NCBI RefSeq assembly: GCF_009371975.2
Contig: NZ_VIKT02000013.1
Coordinates: forward strand, 21,429-85,428
Direction of reading: 5' to 3'
Length of the DNA stretch: 64,000 nt
Source of the DNA: Microcella pacifica
Lineage (GTDB): Bacteria; Actinomycetota; Actinomycetes; Actinomycetales; Microbacteriaceae
The position numbers and the translations under genes were made by a program. Position 1 is the first letter of the stretch. Every line of letters begins with the position of its first letter. The notes under the pieces are model-generated. The model was given only the letters and a program-made list of their open reading frames with translations. It was not told the origin of the DNA and searched no databases. Below, piece after piece: positions 52,659 through 62,922 of the stretch.

Positions 52659-55169
52659 TCAGGCGCGCAGCTGCGCGCCGAATCGCTCGGTCGCGACGGC
52701 GAGCCCGGCGGTCTTCGCCTCGGTCGCCTCCGCCGCCGTGAGCGTGCGGTCGGTCGCCCGGAACCGCAGCGAGAACGTGATCGATTTCGTGCCCGGCTCG
52801 AGACCCTCGCCGCGGTAGTCGTCGACGAGCACGGCCTCCTCGAGCAGGTCGCCCGCACCATCGAGCAGAGCGGTGCGCACGGCCCCTGCGGGCGTCGTGA
52901 CGGGTACGACGACCGAGAGGTCCTGCGTCGCCGCAGGGTAGCCCGCGATAGTGCCCGCGGTCACCTCACCCGTGCTGAGCGAGAGCAGGCGATCGAGGTC
53001 GAGCTCGAGCACGCCCACCTGGCGAGGCAGATCGCGCTCGAGGGCGACGGCCGGCAACAGTTCCCCGGCGATGCCGACACGGTCATCGCCGACGAGCAGC
53101 AGTGCGGTGCGGCCCGGGTGCAGGGCCGGGTTGCTGCTCGTCTCGACCGTGAGCGTCACACCGAGCACGGCGGCGACGCGGTGCGCCGCGTCGAGAGCGT
53201 CGGCGAGGCCCGCCTTCTCGGGGCTCTGGCCGACACCGCGCGGGCGGCGGTCGCCGAGCATGAGCGCCGAGACGTACCAGGGCTGGTGCGGGATGCTCTG
53301 CTCGAGCTCTCGCAGCACGGTGGGTTCCGGCCGGGCCGTGCCGAGGGGCACCTCGCTCACGCCGTAGTCGACGCCGCGCTCAGGCAGGAACACCGTGCCG
53401 ATCTCGAAGAGCGCGAGGTCGGTCAAGCCGCGTGAGACGTTGCGGTGGGCGATCTGCAGGAGCCCCGGCAGAAGGGTCGCCCGCAGGAGGGCGTTCTCGG
53501 CATCGAGCGCGTTCGCGAGCCGCATCTGCGGATGGTCCGCGCCCTCGAAGAGGGCGTTGTCAGACTCGGCCACGAAGGGATACGCGAGAACCTCGGTGAG
53601 CCCCGCCGCCGCAAGCGCGTCGGCCACCGCGCGCCGCACGCGCTGCCCGCGCGAGAGCCCACGACCGGGCGGGGCGACGGGCAGCTGCGCCGGAATCCGG
53701 TCGTAGCCGACGATGCGCGCGACCTCCTCCGCGAGCGAGGGAGCGTCGATGAGGTCGGGGCGCCAGCTCGGCGGCGTCACACGCCAGCCGTCCTCACCCG
53801 GCGTCACGGCGCATCCCACCGCGGCGAGGGAGTCGGTGATCTCGTCGAGTGAGAAGTCCACACCGACGAGACCGTCGACGTAGCCTTCCGCGAGATCGAT
53901 CGTCGCGGGACGCAGGGCCTCGATCCAGGCCGACCCCAGGTCGACGATCGTTCCGCCGGCGAGCTCGACGAGCAGGTCGATGACACGCTGCGCCGCTGCC
54001 TCGGCGACGAGCGGGTCGACACCGCGCGCGAAGCGCTTGGAGGCCTCGCTCGGCAGCTTGTGGCGGCGGGCCGAACGCGCGATCGACACAGGGTCGAAGT
54101 TCGCCGCCTCGATGAGCACATCGGTCGTCTCGTCACTCACCTCGGTGCTGGCGCCACCCATGACACCCGCGATGCCGATGGGGCCGGAGTCGTCGGTGAT
54201 GAGCAGGTCTTCGGGGTCGAGCGTGCGGGACTGATCGTCGAGCGTCACGAGCGTCTCGCCGGCGCGAGCGCGCCGCACGGTGATGCCGCCGTGCAGCCGC
54301 GCGAGGTCATAGGCGTGGATCGGCTGCCCAAGTTCGAGCATGACGTAGTTCGTGATGTCGACGGGCAGCGAGATCGAGCGGATGCCCGCAAGAGTCAAGC
54401 GCGCAACCATCCACGGCGGAGTCGGTCGGGTCGCGTCGATGCCGCGCACCGCCCGGGTCACGAAGACGTCGCACCCGCGGCGGCCTCGGATCGGCGCGTC
54501 GTCGTCGATGGTCACCGCGAAGCCCTCGCCGACGCCGATCTCTCGGCTCGAGGCAGGGTCGCGGAACGCAACACCCGTCGAGTTGGCGTACTCGCGGGCG
54601 ATCCCGCGCAGGGAGAGCGTGTAGCCGCGGTCGGGGGTCACGTTGACCTCGACGGCGACGTCGTCCAGCCCGAGCAGGGCGATCGCGTCGGTGCCCACCT
54701 CGGGGTCGAGGTCGAGTTCGGCCAGACGCAGGATGCCGTCGTGCTCGTCACCGAGACCGAGCTCGCGGGCCGAGGCAATCATGCCGTCGGACACGTGACC
54801 GTAGGTCTTGCGCGCCGAGATGGGGAACGGGCCCGGCAACACCGAACCGGGCAGTGACACAACGACCTTGTCGCCGACGTGGAAGTTCGGGGCGCCGCAC
54901 ACGATGCCGTGCACTTCGGGCTCACCGTCGGGCAGCGTGCCCGTGCGTACCTGGCACCAGCGAATGGTCTTGCCGTTCGACTGGGGCTCCTCGACGTACT
55001 CGAGCACCTCGCCGACAACGATCGGGCCGGTGAGCGGAACGCCGTGAACCTCTTCTTCCTCGAGCCCGACGCGCACGAGGGCGGCGTGCACGTGCGCGGC
55101 ATCCTCCATCGGGTCGCCGGAGGCAGGGACCTCGACGAACTCGCGCAACCAGCTGAGCGGAACGCGCAT
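52659..55169 (-). CDS. pheT: Phenylalanyl-tRNA synthetase beta chain (PheT)
   Basis: An 836-residue protein of normal length. An N-terminal tRNA-binding domain (about 40-160) is followed by the B3/B4 editing domain, B5, and the C-terminal FDX-ACB domain (the block [20 protein letters not shown]). It forms an alpha2-beta2 complex with PheS and charges tRNA-Phe. The ATG shares one base with the pheS stop (TGATG). Confidence 0.96.
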   Translation of the reverse strand: MRVPLSWLREFVEVPASGDPMEDAAHVHAALVRVGLEEEEVHGVPLTGPIVVGEVLEYVEEPQSNGKTIRWCQVRTGTLPDGEPEVHGIVCGAPNFHVGDKVVVSLPGSVLPGPFPISARKTYGHVSDGMIASARELGLGDEHDGILRLAELDLDPEVGTDAIALLGLDDVAVEVNVTPDRGYTLSLRGIAREYANSTGVAFRDPASSREIGVGEGFAVTIDDDAPIRGRRGCDVFVTRAVRGIDATRPTPPWMVARLTLAGIRSISLPVDITNYVMLELGQPIHAYDLARLHGGITVRRARAGETLVTLDDQSRTLDPEDLLITDDSGPIGIAGVMGGASTEVSDETTDVLIEAANFDPVSIARSARRHKLPSEASKRFARGVDPLVAEAAAQRVIDLLVELAGGTIVDLGSAWIEALRPATIDLAEGYVDGLVGVDFSLDEITDSLAAVGCAVTPGEDGWRVTPPSWRPDLIDAPSLAEEVARIVGYDRIPAQLPVAPPGRGLSRGQRVRRAVADALAAAGLTEVLAYPFVAESDNALFEGADHPQMRLANALDAENALLRATLLPGLLQIAHRNVSRGLTDLALFEIGTVFLPERGVDYGVSEVPLGTARPEPTVLRELEQSIPHQPWYVSALMLGDRRPRGVGQSPEKAGLADALDAAHRVAAVLGVTLTVETSSNPALHPGRTALLLVGDDRVGIAGELLPAVALERDLPRQVGVLELDLDRLLSLSTGEVTAGTIAGYPAATQDLSVVVPVTTPAGAVRTALLDGAGDLLEEAVLVDDYRGEGLEPGTKSITFSLRFRATDRTLTAAEATEAKTAGLAVATERFGAQLRA

Positions 55170-56209
55170 CAGACCACCATCCCGAACTGCTGCGAGAAGC
55201 GAATATCACCCTCGACCATGTCGCGCATGTCTTTCACGTCGTTGCGGAACATGAGCGTGCGCTCGATGCCCATGCCGAAGGCGAAGCCCTGATACTCGTC
55301 GGGGTCGATGCCGGCGGCGCGCAGCACGTTGGGGTTGACCATGCCGCAGCCGCCCCACTCGATCCAGCGCGCGCCGTCCTTGAAGGTCGGGTGCCACACG
55401 TCGAGCTCGGCGCTCGGCTCGGTGAAGGGGAAGTAACTGGGGCGCAGGCGAATGCGCGCGCCCTCGCCGAAGAGCGCGCGGGCAAGGTGTTCGAGCGTGC
55501 CCCGCAAGTGGCCCATTGTGAGGCCCTTGTCGATCGCGATGCCCTCCAGCTGGTGGAAGACGGGCGTGTGGGTCGCGTCGAGCTCGTCGGTGCGGAACAC
55601 GCGACCCGGCGCGACGACGTACAGCGGAACCCCGCGGTCGAGCAGCGACCGCACCTGCACGGGGCTCGTGTGGGTGCGCAGCACGAGGTGGCGCTCGACA
55701 GGGTCAATGAAGAAGGTGTCTTGCATCGCCCGCGCCGGGTGGTCGGGATCGAAGTTCAGGGCGTCGAAGTTGAACCACTCGTTCTCGAGCTCGGGCCCCT
55801 CGGCGACCTCCCACCCCATGCCGATGAAGATGTCGCTCATCTGCTCCATGAGCGCGGTGAGCGGATGGCGGGCGCCGCGCGCCCGCAGGGCGGGAACCGC
55901 CGTGACATCCAGGGTCTCGGCCGCCAGCCGGGCCTGCTCTTCGGCGACCGCGAGCTCGCCCTCGCGCGCGCTGATCGCCTGAGCGACCCGCCCGCGCGCC
56001 TGCCCGACGAGCTTGCCGAGCTCGGCCTTCTGCTCGGCAGGCACGTCGCGCAGCTGCGCGTTGAGCGCCGCGAGCGGCGAGGATTCCCCCGCGTGTGCCG
56101 CCTTGGCAACCTTCAGCGCCGCGGTGTCGGCGGCAGCGGCGAACGCCGCGAGCGCAGCATCGACAGCGGAATCGACGGCGGGCTCGGTGATTTCGCGAGG
56201 TTCAGACAC
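55169..56209 (-). CDS. pheS: Phenylalanyl-tRNA synthetase alpha chain (PheS)
   Basis: A 346-residue class II synthetase: helical N-terminal part (about 1-100), motif 1 (HPLTALMEQM region), motif 2 (GRVFRTDELDATHTPVFHQ) and motif 3 (GFAFGMGIERTLMF). The start is the GTG at 56209, 11 bases after the ABC transporter permease gene. No clear Shine-Dalgarno precedes the GTG; a TAAGCT hexamer lies 8 bases upstream, so both read-through from the transporter operon and a leaderless message are possible. Confidence 0.95.
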   Translation of the reverse strand: MSEPREITEPAVDSAVDAALAAFAAAADTAALKVAKAAHAGESSPLAALNAQLRDVPAEQKAELGKLVGQARGRVAQAISAREGELAVAEEQARLAAETLDVTAVPALRARGARHPLTALMEQMSDIFIGMGWEVAEGPELENEWFNFDALNFDPDHPARAMQDTFFIDPVERHLVLRTHTSPVQVRSLLDRGVPLYVVAPGRVFRTDELDATHTPVFHQLEGIAIDKGLTMGHLRGTLEHLARALFGEGARIRLRPSYFPFTEPSAELDVWHPTFKDGARWIEWGGCGMVNPNVLRAAGIDPDEYQGFAFGMGIERTLMFRNDVKDMRDMVEGDIRFSQQFGMVV

Positions 56210-56220
56210 AGGGGTAAAGC

Positions 56221-57147
56221 TTAGTCGGGCCGCCGTGGGGGTCTGTCTCGCTCGAGAACGGGCAGCGTTATGGCGCGCGTGCCCTCGGCGCCGAGCGCCG
56301 CCGACGGATCCTCCGGAGTGAGCTTGCCCGCCTGGGGTCCGCTCCGTTTCGCGACAACCCGTGCGATCCAAGACAATGACAGGTTCAGCGCCAGGTAGAT
56401 CGCGAGACCGATGATGAACAGCGTGAAGACGTAATTGTTGCCGAGCGCCTTCTGCATGTTCTGGATCGTGCGGGACAACTCGTCGTACGCCACCACGTAG
56501 GCGAGCGAAGTGTCTTTCAACAGCACGACCATCTGGGCGAGGATGATCGGCAACATTTGCCGGAATGCCTGGGGGAACTCGATGATCATGCGAGTCTTCG
56601 TGGTCGAGAGTCCGATGACGAGCCCTGCTTCGCGTTGGCCCTTCGGCAGCGACAGGATTCCTGCCCTGAGTGCCTCGCCGATGATGGCGCCGTTGTACAC
56701 GCCAAGGCCGATGACACCGGCCCAGTACGCGCCCGTGGAGAACACGAGGAATACGAAGAAGATCATGAGCAACACGGGCATCCCGCGAAAGAACTCGAGC
56801 ACGATGGCCGCAGGGACCCGGATCCATCTGGACTTGGCGGTTCGCACGAACGAAAAGCCAATGCCGACGAGGATCGCGAGGATTGCCGCAGCACCCGCCA
56901 TCATGAGGGTCGCGCCGACACCACCGGCAAAGCGCTCCCACACCAGCGGGTTGGCGAGCACATCCCACCGGCTCGGATCGAACATGCCGGGCGTCACCGC
57001 ATCGTTGGCAGAAATTCGCGGAGCGGCGAGCGTAGCGATCACCCACCAGAACAAGGCGGCGATGAGGACGATGCCCACGATGGAGCCGATGAGGGACCGG
57101 CGGCGGGCCTTGGGGCCGGGCGCGTCGTAGAGCACACTCTGACTCAC
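56221..57147 (-). CDS. gluD: Amino-acid ABC transporter permease (GluD type)
   Basis: A 308-residue His/Glu/Gln/Arg-family permease with a large N-terminal loop, about five membrane segments and the EAA-type loop (EALRAGILSLPKGQREAGLV). It is the second permease of a gluABCD-like glutamate transporter (order A-B-C-D as in Corynebacterium). The ATG overlaps the gluC stop. The C-terminus has a Pro/Arg-rich tail. Substrate is inferred from family order; other polar amino acids are possible. Confidence 0.9.
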   Translation of the reverse strand: MSQSVLYDAPGPKARRRSLIGSIVGIVLIAALFWWVIATLAAPRISANDAVTPGMFDPSRWDVLANPLVWERFAGGVGATLMMAGAAAILAILVGIGFSFVRTAKSRWIRVPAAIVLEFFRGMPVLLMIFFVFLVFSTGAYWAGVIGLGVYNGAIIGEALRAGILSLPKGQREAGLVIGLSTTKTRMIIEFPQAFRQMLPIILAQMVVLLKDTSLAYVVAYDELSRTIQNMQKALGNNYVFTLFIIGLAIYLALNLSLSWIARVVAKRSGPQAGKLTPEDPSAALGAEGTRAITLPVLERDRPPRRPD

Positions 57148-57818
57148 CGGAGCACCCGCACCTTCTTCTCGACGTAGCCGGCAGCCTGCCCCAGCGGAAT
57201 GGTGATGACCAAGTACAGCAAGGCGGCGAACAGAAGCATCAACAGAACCTTGTCGCCGTGGTCTCTCGTCGCGCGCTGCACGCCGGAAAAGAGTTCATTG
57301 ACGAAGAAGATGCCCGCGACCGACGTGTTCTTGGTGAGGGCGATGAAGACATTGATGAGCGGGGGCACAACCATGCGGCCCGCTTGAGGAAGGATGATGA
57401 GCGTGAGGACAGGGCCGAAACCCATGCCGAGGCTTCGGGCCGCTTCGGCCTGACCGATCGGTACTCCGTTGATGCCCGAGCGCACTGCCTCGGCGACGAA
57501 CGGCGACGTGTAGAGCGTGAGACCAACCATGGCGAGCAGCATGTATCCCACCTTGGGATCCGACCCCACCGAGACCCCCAGGATCGGGAGCACGAACGCG
57601 CAGAAGAACAGCACCAGCAGAAGCGGCACGTTGCGCAGCGTCTCGGTATACGCGACTGCGAAGAGTCGCAGTGACGGCAGCGGTGAGATCCGCATCGCCG
57701 CGATGATGACACCGAGGATGAACGCGCCGACGCCCGACACCAGGAGCAGCAGGATCGTTAGTCCGAACCCTTCGAGATACAACGGTACGACGTCGATCAG
57801 CGAATCGATGACGCTCAC
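57144..57818 (-). CDS. gluC: Amino-acid ABC transporter permease (GluC type)
   Basis: A 224-residue permease of the same family with an EAA loop (EAVRSGINGVPIGQAEAARS), about five membrane segments, and a short basic tail. It pairs with GluD in the membrane. It lies 78 bases after gluB, with a strong hairpin between them, and overlaps gluD by 4 bases. Confidence 0.9.
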   Translation of the reverse strand: MSVIDSLIDVVPLYLEGFGLTILLLLVSGVGAFILGVIIAAMRISPLPSLRLFAVAYTETLRNVPLLLVLFFCAFVLPILGVSVGSDPKVGYMLLAMVGLTLYTSPFVAEAVRSGINGVPIGQAEAARSLGMGFGPVLTLIILPQAGRMVVPPLINVFIALTKNTSVAGIFFVNELFSGVQRATRDHGDKVLLMLLFAALLYLVITIPLGQAAGYVEKKVRVLR

Positions 57819-57850
57819 GGTTCTCCTCTCGTACGCCTAACGGCCGATGG

Positions 57851-57886
57851 GATGCCGACCCGCCCAGGGCAGGGCGGGCCGGCATC
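57851..57886 (-). terminator. Intercistronic hairpin between gluB and gluC
   Basis: GATGCCGGCCCGCCC pairs with GGGCGGGTCGGCATC on the minus strand around a six-base loop (TGCCCT), with one G-U pair. It follows the binding protein gene directly. Such hairpins often lower expression of the permease genes relative to the periplasmic or lipid-anchored receptor, either by attenuation or by protecting the upstream message. Confidence 0.75.
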
Positions 57887-57896
57887 GATGGTGTTG

Positions 57897-58763
57897 CTAG
57901 TAGCGGTCGACCGCCGGGGGCTCTGGCAGGTCGAGGACCGTGCCCGCCGTGTCGGTCCAGGCGTCCGCCCAACGACCGTCGGCGTAGGCCTCTTCGAGGA
58001 CGTCGTTGATCCAGTTGCGGAACACGTCATCCTCGAGCCCGAGGCCGATGCCGTACGGCTCCGAGGTGAAGGCGTTGTTGACGACCTCGAACTCACCGGG
58101 GTTCTGGTCGGCGAGTCCGGCCAGGATCACATTGTCCGTGGTCACCGCGACGACCGCGCCATTGCGCAGCGGCTCGAGGCAGTTCGAGTACGTGTCGGTC
58201 GTGATGAGATTGACGCCGTACTCCGCGATGTTCTTCTCCGACGTCGAGCCGGCGACCGAGCACACGTTCTGACCCTCGAGGTCTTCAGGACCGGTAATGC
58301 CCTCCGGGTTGCCCTCGAGCACCAGGATGTCCTGGCCCGCGAGGTAGTACGGTCCGGCGAACGAGATGACTTCCTTGCGCGTGTCGTTGATCGTGTACGT
58401 CGCGATCACGATGTCGACGGTGCCGTTCTCGATGAACGGCTCACGGTTGGCCGAGACGGTCTCGACCCACTCGATGTTGTCCTCGGAGATGCCGAGCTCG
58501 CTCGCGATGATCTTGCCGATCTCCACATCGAAGCCGACGGGTTCGCCGTCGAGGCCCTGCAATCCGAAGAGCGGCTGGTCGAACTTGGTGCCGATGGTGA
58601 TCGAGCCGGCCTCGGCAAGGTCGGCCATGGTCGAGCCGGCCTCGAACTCAGGCGCTTCGGCGATCGGCTCGTCAGGCTCGGCGCCGCCCCCGGCGCACGC
58701 GCTCAGTCCCAGTACGCCGACGGCCGCGAGCGCGGCGACGGCGAATCCTCTGTTGAGTCTCAT
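57897..58763 (-). CDS. gluB: Glutamate/polar amino-acid-binding lipoprotein (GluB type)
   Basis: A 288-residue substrate-binding lipoprotein: signal peptide with lipobox LSAC and lipidated Cys23, then the SBP family 3 domain (GSITIGTKFDQPLFGLQGLD, then EPVGFDVEIGKIIASELG). It is the receptor of the transporter. It follows gluA by about 36 bases. Confidence 0.92.
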   Translation of the reverse strand: MRLNRGFAVAALAAVGVLGLSACAGGGAEPDEPIAEAPEFEAGSTMADLAEAGSITIGTKFDQPLFGLQGLDGEPVGFDVEIGKIIASELGISEDNIEWVETVSANREPFIENGTVDIVIATYTINDTRKEVISFAGPYYLAGQDILVLEGNPEGITGPEDLEGQNVCSVAGSTSEKNIAEYGVNLITTDTYSNCLEPLRNGAVVAVTTDNVILAGLADQNPGEFEVVNNAFTSEPYGIGLGLEDDVFRNWINDVLEEAYADGRWADAWTDTAGTVLDLPEPPAVDRY

Positions 58764-58799
58764 ATGTGTGTGCTCCTTGCTGTGGTGCTCCCCCGCCGG

Positions 58800-59540
58800 T
58801 CAGCGGGAGAGGATCTTCGAGAGAAAGTCCTGCGCTCTCGGAGTCTGGGGGTTGTCGAAGAATGCGTCTGGCTCGGCCTCTTCGACGATCTCGCCGTCGG
58901 CCATGAACAGAATGCGCTCTCCTGCATTTCGGGCGAAGCCCATCTCGTGCGTGACCACGACCATCGTCATGCCGTCGCGGGCAAGCGAGGTCATCACATC
59001 GAGAACCTCGTTGATCATCTCCGGGTCGAGCGCCGAGGTGGGCTCGTCGAAGAGCATGACCTTGGGGTTCATCGCGAGCGCACGGGCAATCGCGACGCGT
59101 TGCTGCTGACCGCCCGAGAGTTGCGCAGGCAGCTTCTGGGCTTGGTTGGCCACGCCGACACGGTCCAGAAGTTCCATTGCCTTCTTGTCGGCCTCTGCCT
59201 TCGGGACACCGCGCACACGGCGGGGTCCGAGTGTGACGTTCTCGAGCACGGTCTTGTGCGCGAAGAGGTTGAACGACTGGAACACCATGCCGACGTCGGC
59301 GCGCAGCTTCGCGAGATCTTTGCCCTCTTCGGGCAGATGTTTGCCATCGATCATGATGGTGCCGCTGTCGATGGTCTCGAGTCGGTTGATCGCGCGGCAC
59401 AGGGTCGACTTCCCCGACCCGCTCGGTCCGATCACGACGACGACCTCGCCGCGGTGGATGGTCGCGGTGATGTCCTTCAGCACGTGGAGCTCACCGAAGT
59501 GCTTGTTCACGCGGTCGATTACGACCAGCGGTTCAGACAT
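58800..59540 (-). CDS. gluA: Amino-acid ABC transporter ATPase (GluA type)
   Basis: A 246-residue ATPase with Walker [10 protein letters not shown], signature [15 protein letters not shown] and Walker [15 protein letters not shown]. The chosen ATG at 59540 has a GAAGGG site; an ATG nine bases upstream is possible. It is the first gene of gluABCD, about 208 bases from the TAXI receptor gene on the same strand. Confidence 0.94.
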   Translation of the reverse strand: MSEPLVVIDRVNKHFGELHVLKDITATIHRGEVVVVIGPSGSGKSTLCRAINRLETIDSGTIMIDGKHLPEEGKDLAKLRADVGMVFQSFNLFAHKTVLENVTLGPRRVRGVPKAEADKKAMELLDRVGVANQAQKLPAQLSGGQQQRVAIARALAMNPKVMLFDEPTSALDPEMINEVLDVMTSLARDGMTMVVVTHEMGFARNAGERILFMADGEIVEEAEPDAFFDNPQTPRAQDFLSKILSR

Positions 59541-59706
59541 GGTCACCATCCCTTCGAGCTCGGCCCGTTGCCAGCCCTGGAATCCGGTGATCTCCCCGGT
59601 TGTCGACGTCGAGAGCACAGCACGAGGTGGGCACGACGGTGATGGAGCATATCGACATTGGCGGCACGCCATCACGCTATGTCGCCGAGGCTCTGCCGTC
59701 ACTGGC

Positions 59707-59724
59707 CTTGAGCCTTTCTTGAGC
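59707..59724. promoter_or_regulatory. 7-4-7 direct repeat in front of gluA (OmpR/PhoB-type site)
   Basis: On the minus strand GCTCAAG is repeated exactly with four bases (AAAG) between, giving 11-base periodicity. This is the usual architecture of sites bound by OmpR/PhoB-family regulators. It lies about 167 bases before the gluA start and just past the TAXI gene stop. The kinase and regulator of the next operon up are candidate users. Binding is an inference. Confidence 0.5.
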
Positions 59725-59748
59725 GTGCCAACCGCGCATCGCGTGCGC

Positions 59749-60705
59749 TTAGCGCCTCGTTTCGCTGTAGTACGTGACGGCCCCCGGGTGCAGGGCGACG
59801 GGGTCGGTGAAAATCGCCTGCCGCCGATCGAGCAAAGCCGCCGCTGGCACCTCGGTAGCGATGATTGACCGCGAGTCAAACAGCACTTCCAGCACTTCTC
59901 GCACGAGCTCGTCGGGCGCGTCTTCGGCGACCATGAGGTAGTTCGGCACCGTCATCGTCACCGTTGGCTCCGTTCGTCCATAAGCTCCGATCGGAAACTC
60001 GGCGAGGCGGTACACGCCGCCGTGCGCGGCATTGACGTGGTCCACGACTCCCGACTCGACCGACAGCAATCGAGTGGGCATGTCAGCGAAGAGCTCCGCC
60101 AGACCCGGCGTCGGAAGCCCTCCGACCCAGAAAAACCCCTCGATGTCACCGGCCCGCAGAGCGTCGATCGAATCGGCCAGCCCAAGTTCGTAGTCATCGA
60201 CGTTCATCGGAGCGACTCCCGCCGCGTCGAGCACGCGCGTCGCGACGATGCTCACCCCCGAGTTCGGAGCCCCCAATGAGACCGCGCGACCGGTGAAGTC
60301 CGAGATCTGCGCGATGTCGGAGTCTGACCGCACCACGACATGCACGTACTCGTCGTAGAGCCGGGCGGCTGCCAGTACGCCCAGGGGTTGCGCGAAAGCC
60401 CCCGTGCCGGCGACAGCATCGGCTGCGGCGTCACTCTGCGCGAAGCCGAGCAGAGCGCGCCCGTCGCTCACCCGGAACAGGTTGTCCACCGACCCGTCTG
60501 TCTCGTCAACCGTGACGATCGAATCGAGCCTGCTTGAGAGCACCCCAGCGAGCTGCTCACCGAAACCGTAGTAAACCCCGGTGACGCCGCCCCCCGCAAT
60601 GGAAAATCGATCGATCACGGGCGAGGAACCGCACCCCGCAAGGGTCACGAGCGCCACGACTCCTCCGATCGCGGCTGTGAGTGCGCGCCTCATGGAGTCC
60701 GCCAC
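59749..60705 (-). CDS. TAXI-family TRAP-type solute receptor (lipoprotein)
   Basis: A 318-residue lipoprotein: lipobox TLAGC with lipidated Cys25, then a TAXI-family receptor domain ([17 protein letters not shown], then [17 protein letters not shown] and the [14 protein letters not shown] region). TAXI receptors normally feed TRAP transporters, but no DctQ/DctM-like membrane gene is present. The gene overlaps the histidine kinase by 16 bases, so it is part of the same unit. The ligand is unknown; the arrangement suggests it senses a solute and signals to the kinase rather than feeding a transporter. Confidence 0.88.
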   Translation of the reverse strand: MADSMRRALTAAIGGVVALVTLAGCGSSPVIDRFSIAGGGVTGVYYGFGEQLAGVLSSRLDSIVTVDETDGSVDNLFRVSDGRALLGFAQSDAAADAVAGTGAFAQPLGVLAAARLYDEYVHVVVRSDSDIAQISDFTGRAVSLGAPNSGVSIVATRVLDAAGVAPMNVDDYELGLADSIDALRAGDIEGFFWVGGLPTPGLAELFADMPTRLLSVESGVVDHVNAAHGGVYRLAEFPIGAYGRTEPTVTMTVPNYLMVAEDAPDELVREVLEVLFDSRSIIATEVPAAALLDRRQAIFTDPVALHPGAVTYYSETRR

Positions 60706-62078
60706 GAGACTCCGCCGCTCGCTAGGCGTAAGTGCACAGCAAGCCCGCCTTCGTCGGGAGACTCCACACGGAGCGAGCCACCGATCGCGTGCAACAGGTC
60801 AGCGGCGATTGCCAAGCCCAAACCTGAGCCGGGCGTGCTGCGGTTGCGCGGGCTTCGCCAGAACCGGTCGGTGAGGTGCGCAAGTTCATCGGTGTCGACG
60901 CCGGGGCCCTGATCGCGCACGACGATCTCGCAGCCCTGCGCAGGCCCATGAACCGACACCAGCACCCGTGTGCCCGACGGCGAGAACTTCACGGCGTTGT
61001 CAAGGACGGCATCGAATGCGCTCTCGAGGATCGTTCGATCGGTCATGCTCCAGACCACCGCGTCGCCGTCGATGTCGAGGGTGAGGGCGGACTGCGACGC
61101 CACCTGCGCCCACGCCTCGACCCGGCCCCGGATGATCGCTGCAACATCCACGACATCCACGGCGTCGCCGCGTTGACTGCTCCGGGCCAGGTTCAACAGC
61201 GTGTCGAGAATGCGGATCATCCGGCGTCCCTCCTCGCGGGTCTCCTCAATATCGCGGTCCCACTCCGCGTCGAGCCCCGTTGAGAGGTACTCCACTCGCA
61301 CCAGGAGGGCGCTGAGCGGGTTCCGAAGCTCATGCGAGGCGTTCAACGCGAACTCCTGCTGACGCGCCATCACCCGCTCGATCTGCTGCGCCATTCGATT
61401 GAAGATGAGAATCATGCTGCGCAGTTCCGGGGGGCCTGTCTCGTCAGCGATCCGGGCCTCCACATCTCCGCGTTCGATCGCCTCCATCGCGGCATCGACA
61501 CGACGAACGGGCCCCAGCACCCAGTTGGCCAACCGGAAGACGACGAACACACCCACCGAGGTGGCAAGAATCGCGCCACCGAGCAGCAGCGCCCACTGCT
61601 CGAGGATCGCCTCGCGCGCGACATCCACGCTCGCGGTGATGACGACAGCGCCGATCGCGTCACCGTTGTCGAGCACGGGCTCGACCATGACCGAATCGGT
61701 CAGCGCCCACGGCAGAACCGGTTCGGGCAGCTCTCCCCGGCGCCCAGACAGGGCGAGCTGGATCTGCGCACTGGTCGCTTCATCGAGCACCGTGGGCTCG
61801 TCACCGCCATACGCCCAGGGGGATCCCGAGCGGTCGACGACCAGCACCTGCGTTCCGTAGAGCTGGAAATAGCGCTCGGCCTCGTTCGTCACCAGATCGG
61901 GGCTTCCAGACCGGAGCGCTTGTCGCGCGCTCGTGACGAAGTAGGCGACATCGCCGAGCAACTCGGCGATGTGCTCCTGTTGGATGCTGCGCGCCGCACT
62001 CCAGGCATAGGCGCCGCCGAGCACGAGCAGCACGCCCACGAGCGGCACCAAGAACACCACCACGAGTCGTCGGCGCAC
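60690..62078 (-). CDS. Sensor histidine kinase (HAMP, HisKA, HATPase)
   Basis: A 462-residue kinase: transmembrane segment 5-27, an extracytoplasmic sensor region of about 135 residues, second transmembrane segment 163-185, HAMP domain (about 186-237), HisKA domain with the phosphorylated His249 (NASHELRNPLS), and the ATPase domain with N-box VLDNAVKFSP (Asn361) and GLGLAIAADLL G-box. It follows the regulator gene by 2 bases and overlaps the TAXI receptor gene by 16 bases. The TAXI receptor may bind the sensor domain outside the membrane. Confidence 0.93.
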   Translation of the reverse strand: MRRRLVVVFLVPLVGVLLVLGGAYAWSAARSIQQEHIAELLGDVAYFVTSARQALRSGSPDLVTNEAERYFQLYGTQVLVVDRSGSPWAYGGDEPTVLDEATSAQIQLALSGRRGELPEPVLPWALTDSVMVEPVLDNGDAIGAVVITASVDVAREAILEQWALLLGGAILATSVGVFVVFRLANWVLGPVRRVDAAMEAIERGDVEARIADETGPPELRSMILIFNRMAQQIERVMARQQEFALNASHELRNPLSALLVRVEYLSTGLDAEWDRDIEETREEGRRMIRILDTLLNLARSSQRGDAVDVVDVAAIIRGRVEAWAQVASQSALTLDIDGDAVVWSMTDRTILESAFDAVLDNAVKFSPSGTRVLVSVHGPAQGCEIVVRDQGPGVDTDELAHLTDRFWRSPRNRSTPGSGLGLAIAADLLHAIGGSLRVESPDEGGLAVHLRLASGGVSWRTP

Positions 62079-62080
62079 CG

Positions 62081-62752
62081 CTACTTCCCCGTCAGCCGAT
62101 ACCCGACGCCGCGGACGGTCTCAATGAGGTCTCCCCGCCCGGTCTTGCGGCGGATCGAGCCGATGTGCACCTCGAGCGAGCGGCTGAACGCATGCCAATC
62201 GGTCTGCCACACCTCTCGAATGATGCGCTCACGGGGCACGACGACGCCGGGATACCGGGCCAACACGGCGATGATGTCGAATTCTGTGCGCGTGAGCTCG
62301 ACCGGTTGGTCGGCGATCAGCACCTGTCGAGCGGAGAGATCAATGCGCACCCCCGCCACATCGATCGAGAGCTCCTGAGTCGGTTCCGAGACCAGCGCTC
62401 GCGAGCGCCGGGTGACCGCTTCGATGCGCGCCACCAACTCACTGACGTCGTAGGGTTTGACGACGAAGTCGTCGGCGCCGGCGCGAAGCCCGCGAATGCG
62501 CTCTTGAACATGGCTGCGAGCCGTGGCGATGATGATCGGCACCCCCGACCGCTGCCGGATGAGCCGACATAGGTCAATGCCGTCGAGGTCGGGCAAGCCG
62601 AGATCGAGAAGAACCACCTCGGTGTCGGAGCCGAGAGCTTCCAGTGCCTGCGCGCCATCCGCCGCGCTGTTCGTGCGGTATCCGGCCTTGCGTAAGAAAG
62701 CGCACAAGGCATCCATGAGCCGGTCATCGTCTTCGACGATCAGGACGGTCAT
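62081..62752 (-). CDS. OmpR-family response regulator
   Basis: A 223-residue two-domain regulator: receiver domain with acidic residues EDDD (7-10), phosphorylated Asp50 (VVLLDLGLPD), Thr77 and Lys99, and a C-terminal winged-helix DNA-binding domain (about 125-220). The ATG at 62752 is preferred over the longer frame because it matches the family start MTVLIVEDDD. It is the first gene of the regulator-kinase-TAXI unit. Confidence 0.94.
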   Translation of the reverse strand: MTVLIVEDDDRLMDALCAFLRKAGYRTNSAADGAQALEALGSDTEVVLLDLGLPDLDGIDLCRLIRQRSGVPIIIATARSHVQERIRGLRAGADDFVVKPYDVSELVARIEAVTRRSRALVSEPTQELSIDVAGVRIDLSARQVLIADQPVELTRTEFDIIAVLARYPGVVVPRERIIREVWQTDWHAFSRSLEVHIGSIRRKTGRGDLIETVRGVGYRLTGK

Positions 62753-62922
62753 CGTGCGTGCACCTCGAGCAGGCACGCGGTGGGCGCGTCGCATGCCCAG
62801 GGCAACCCTGCCTCGCGCGATGGCGCCCTCGTGACAGCACACGAACGCGCCCGAATCTCCGGACTCAGCACGACGCTGAGGCTAGCAGTCGAGCCTCTAT
62901 CGACACCGATCTGGAAGGGAGC

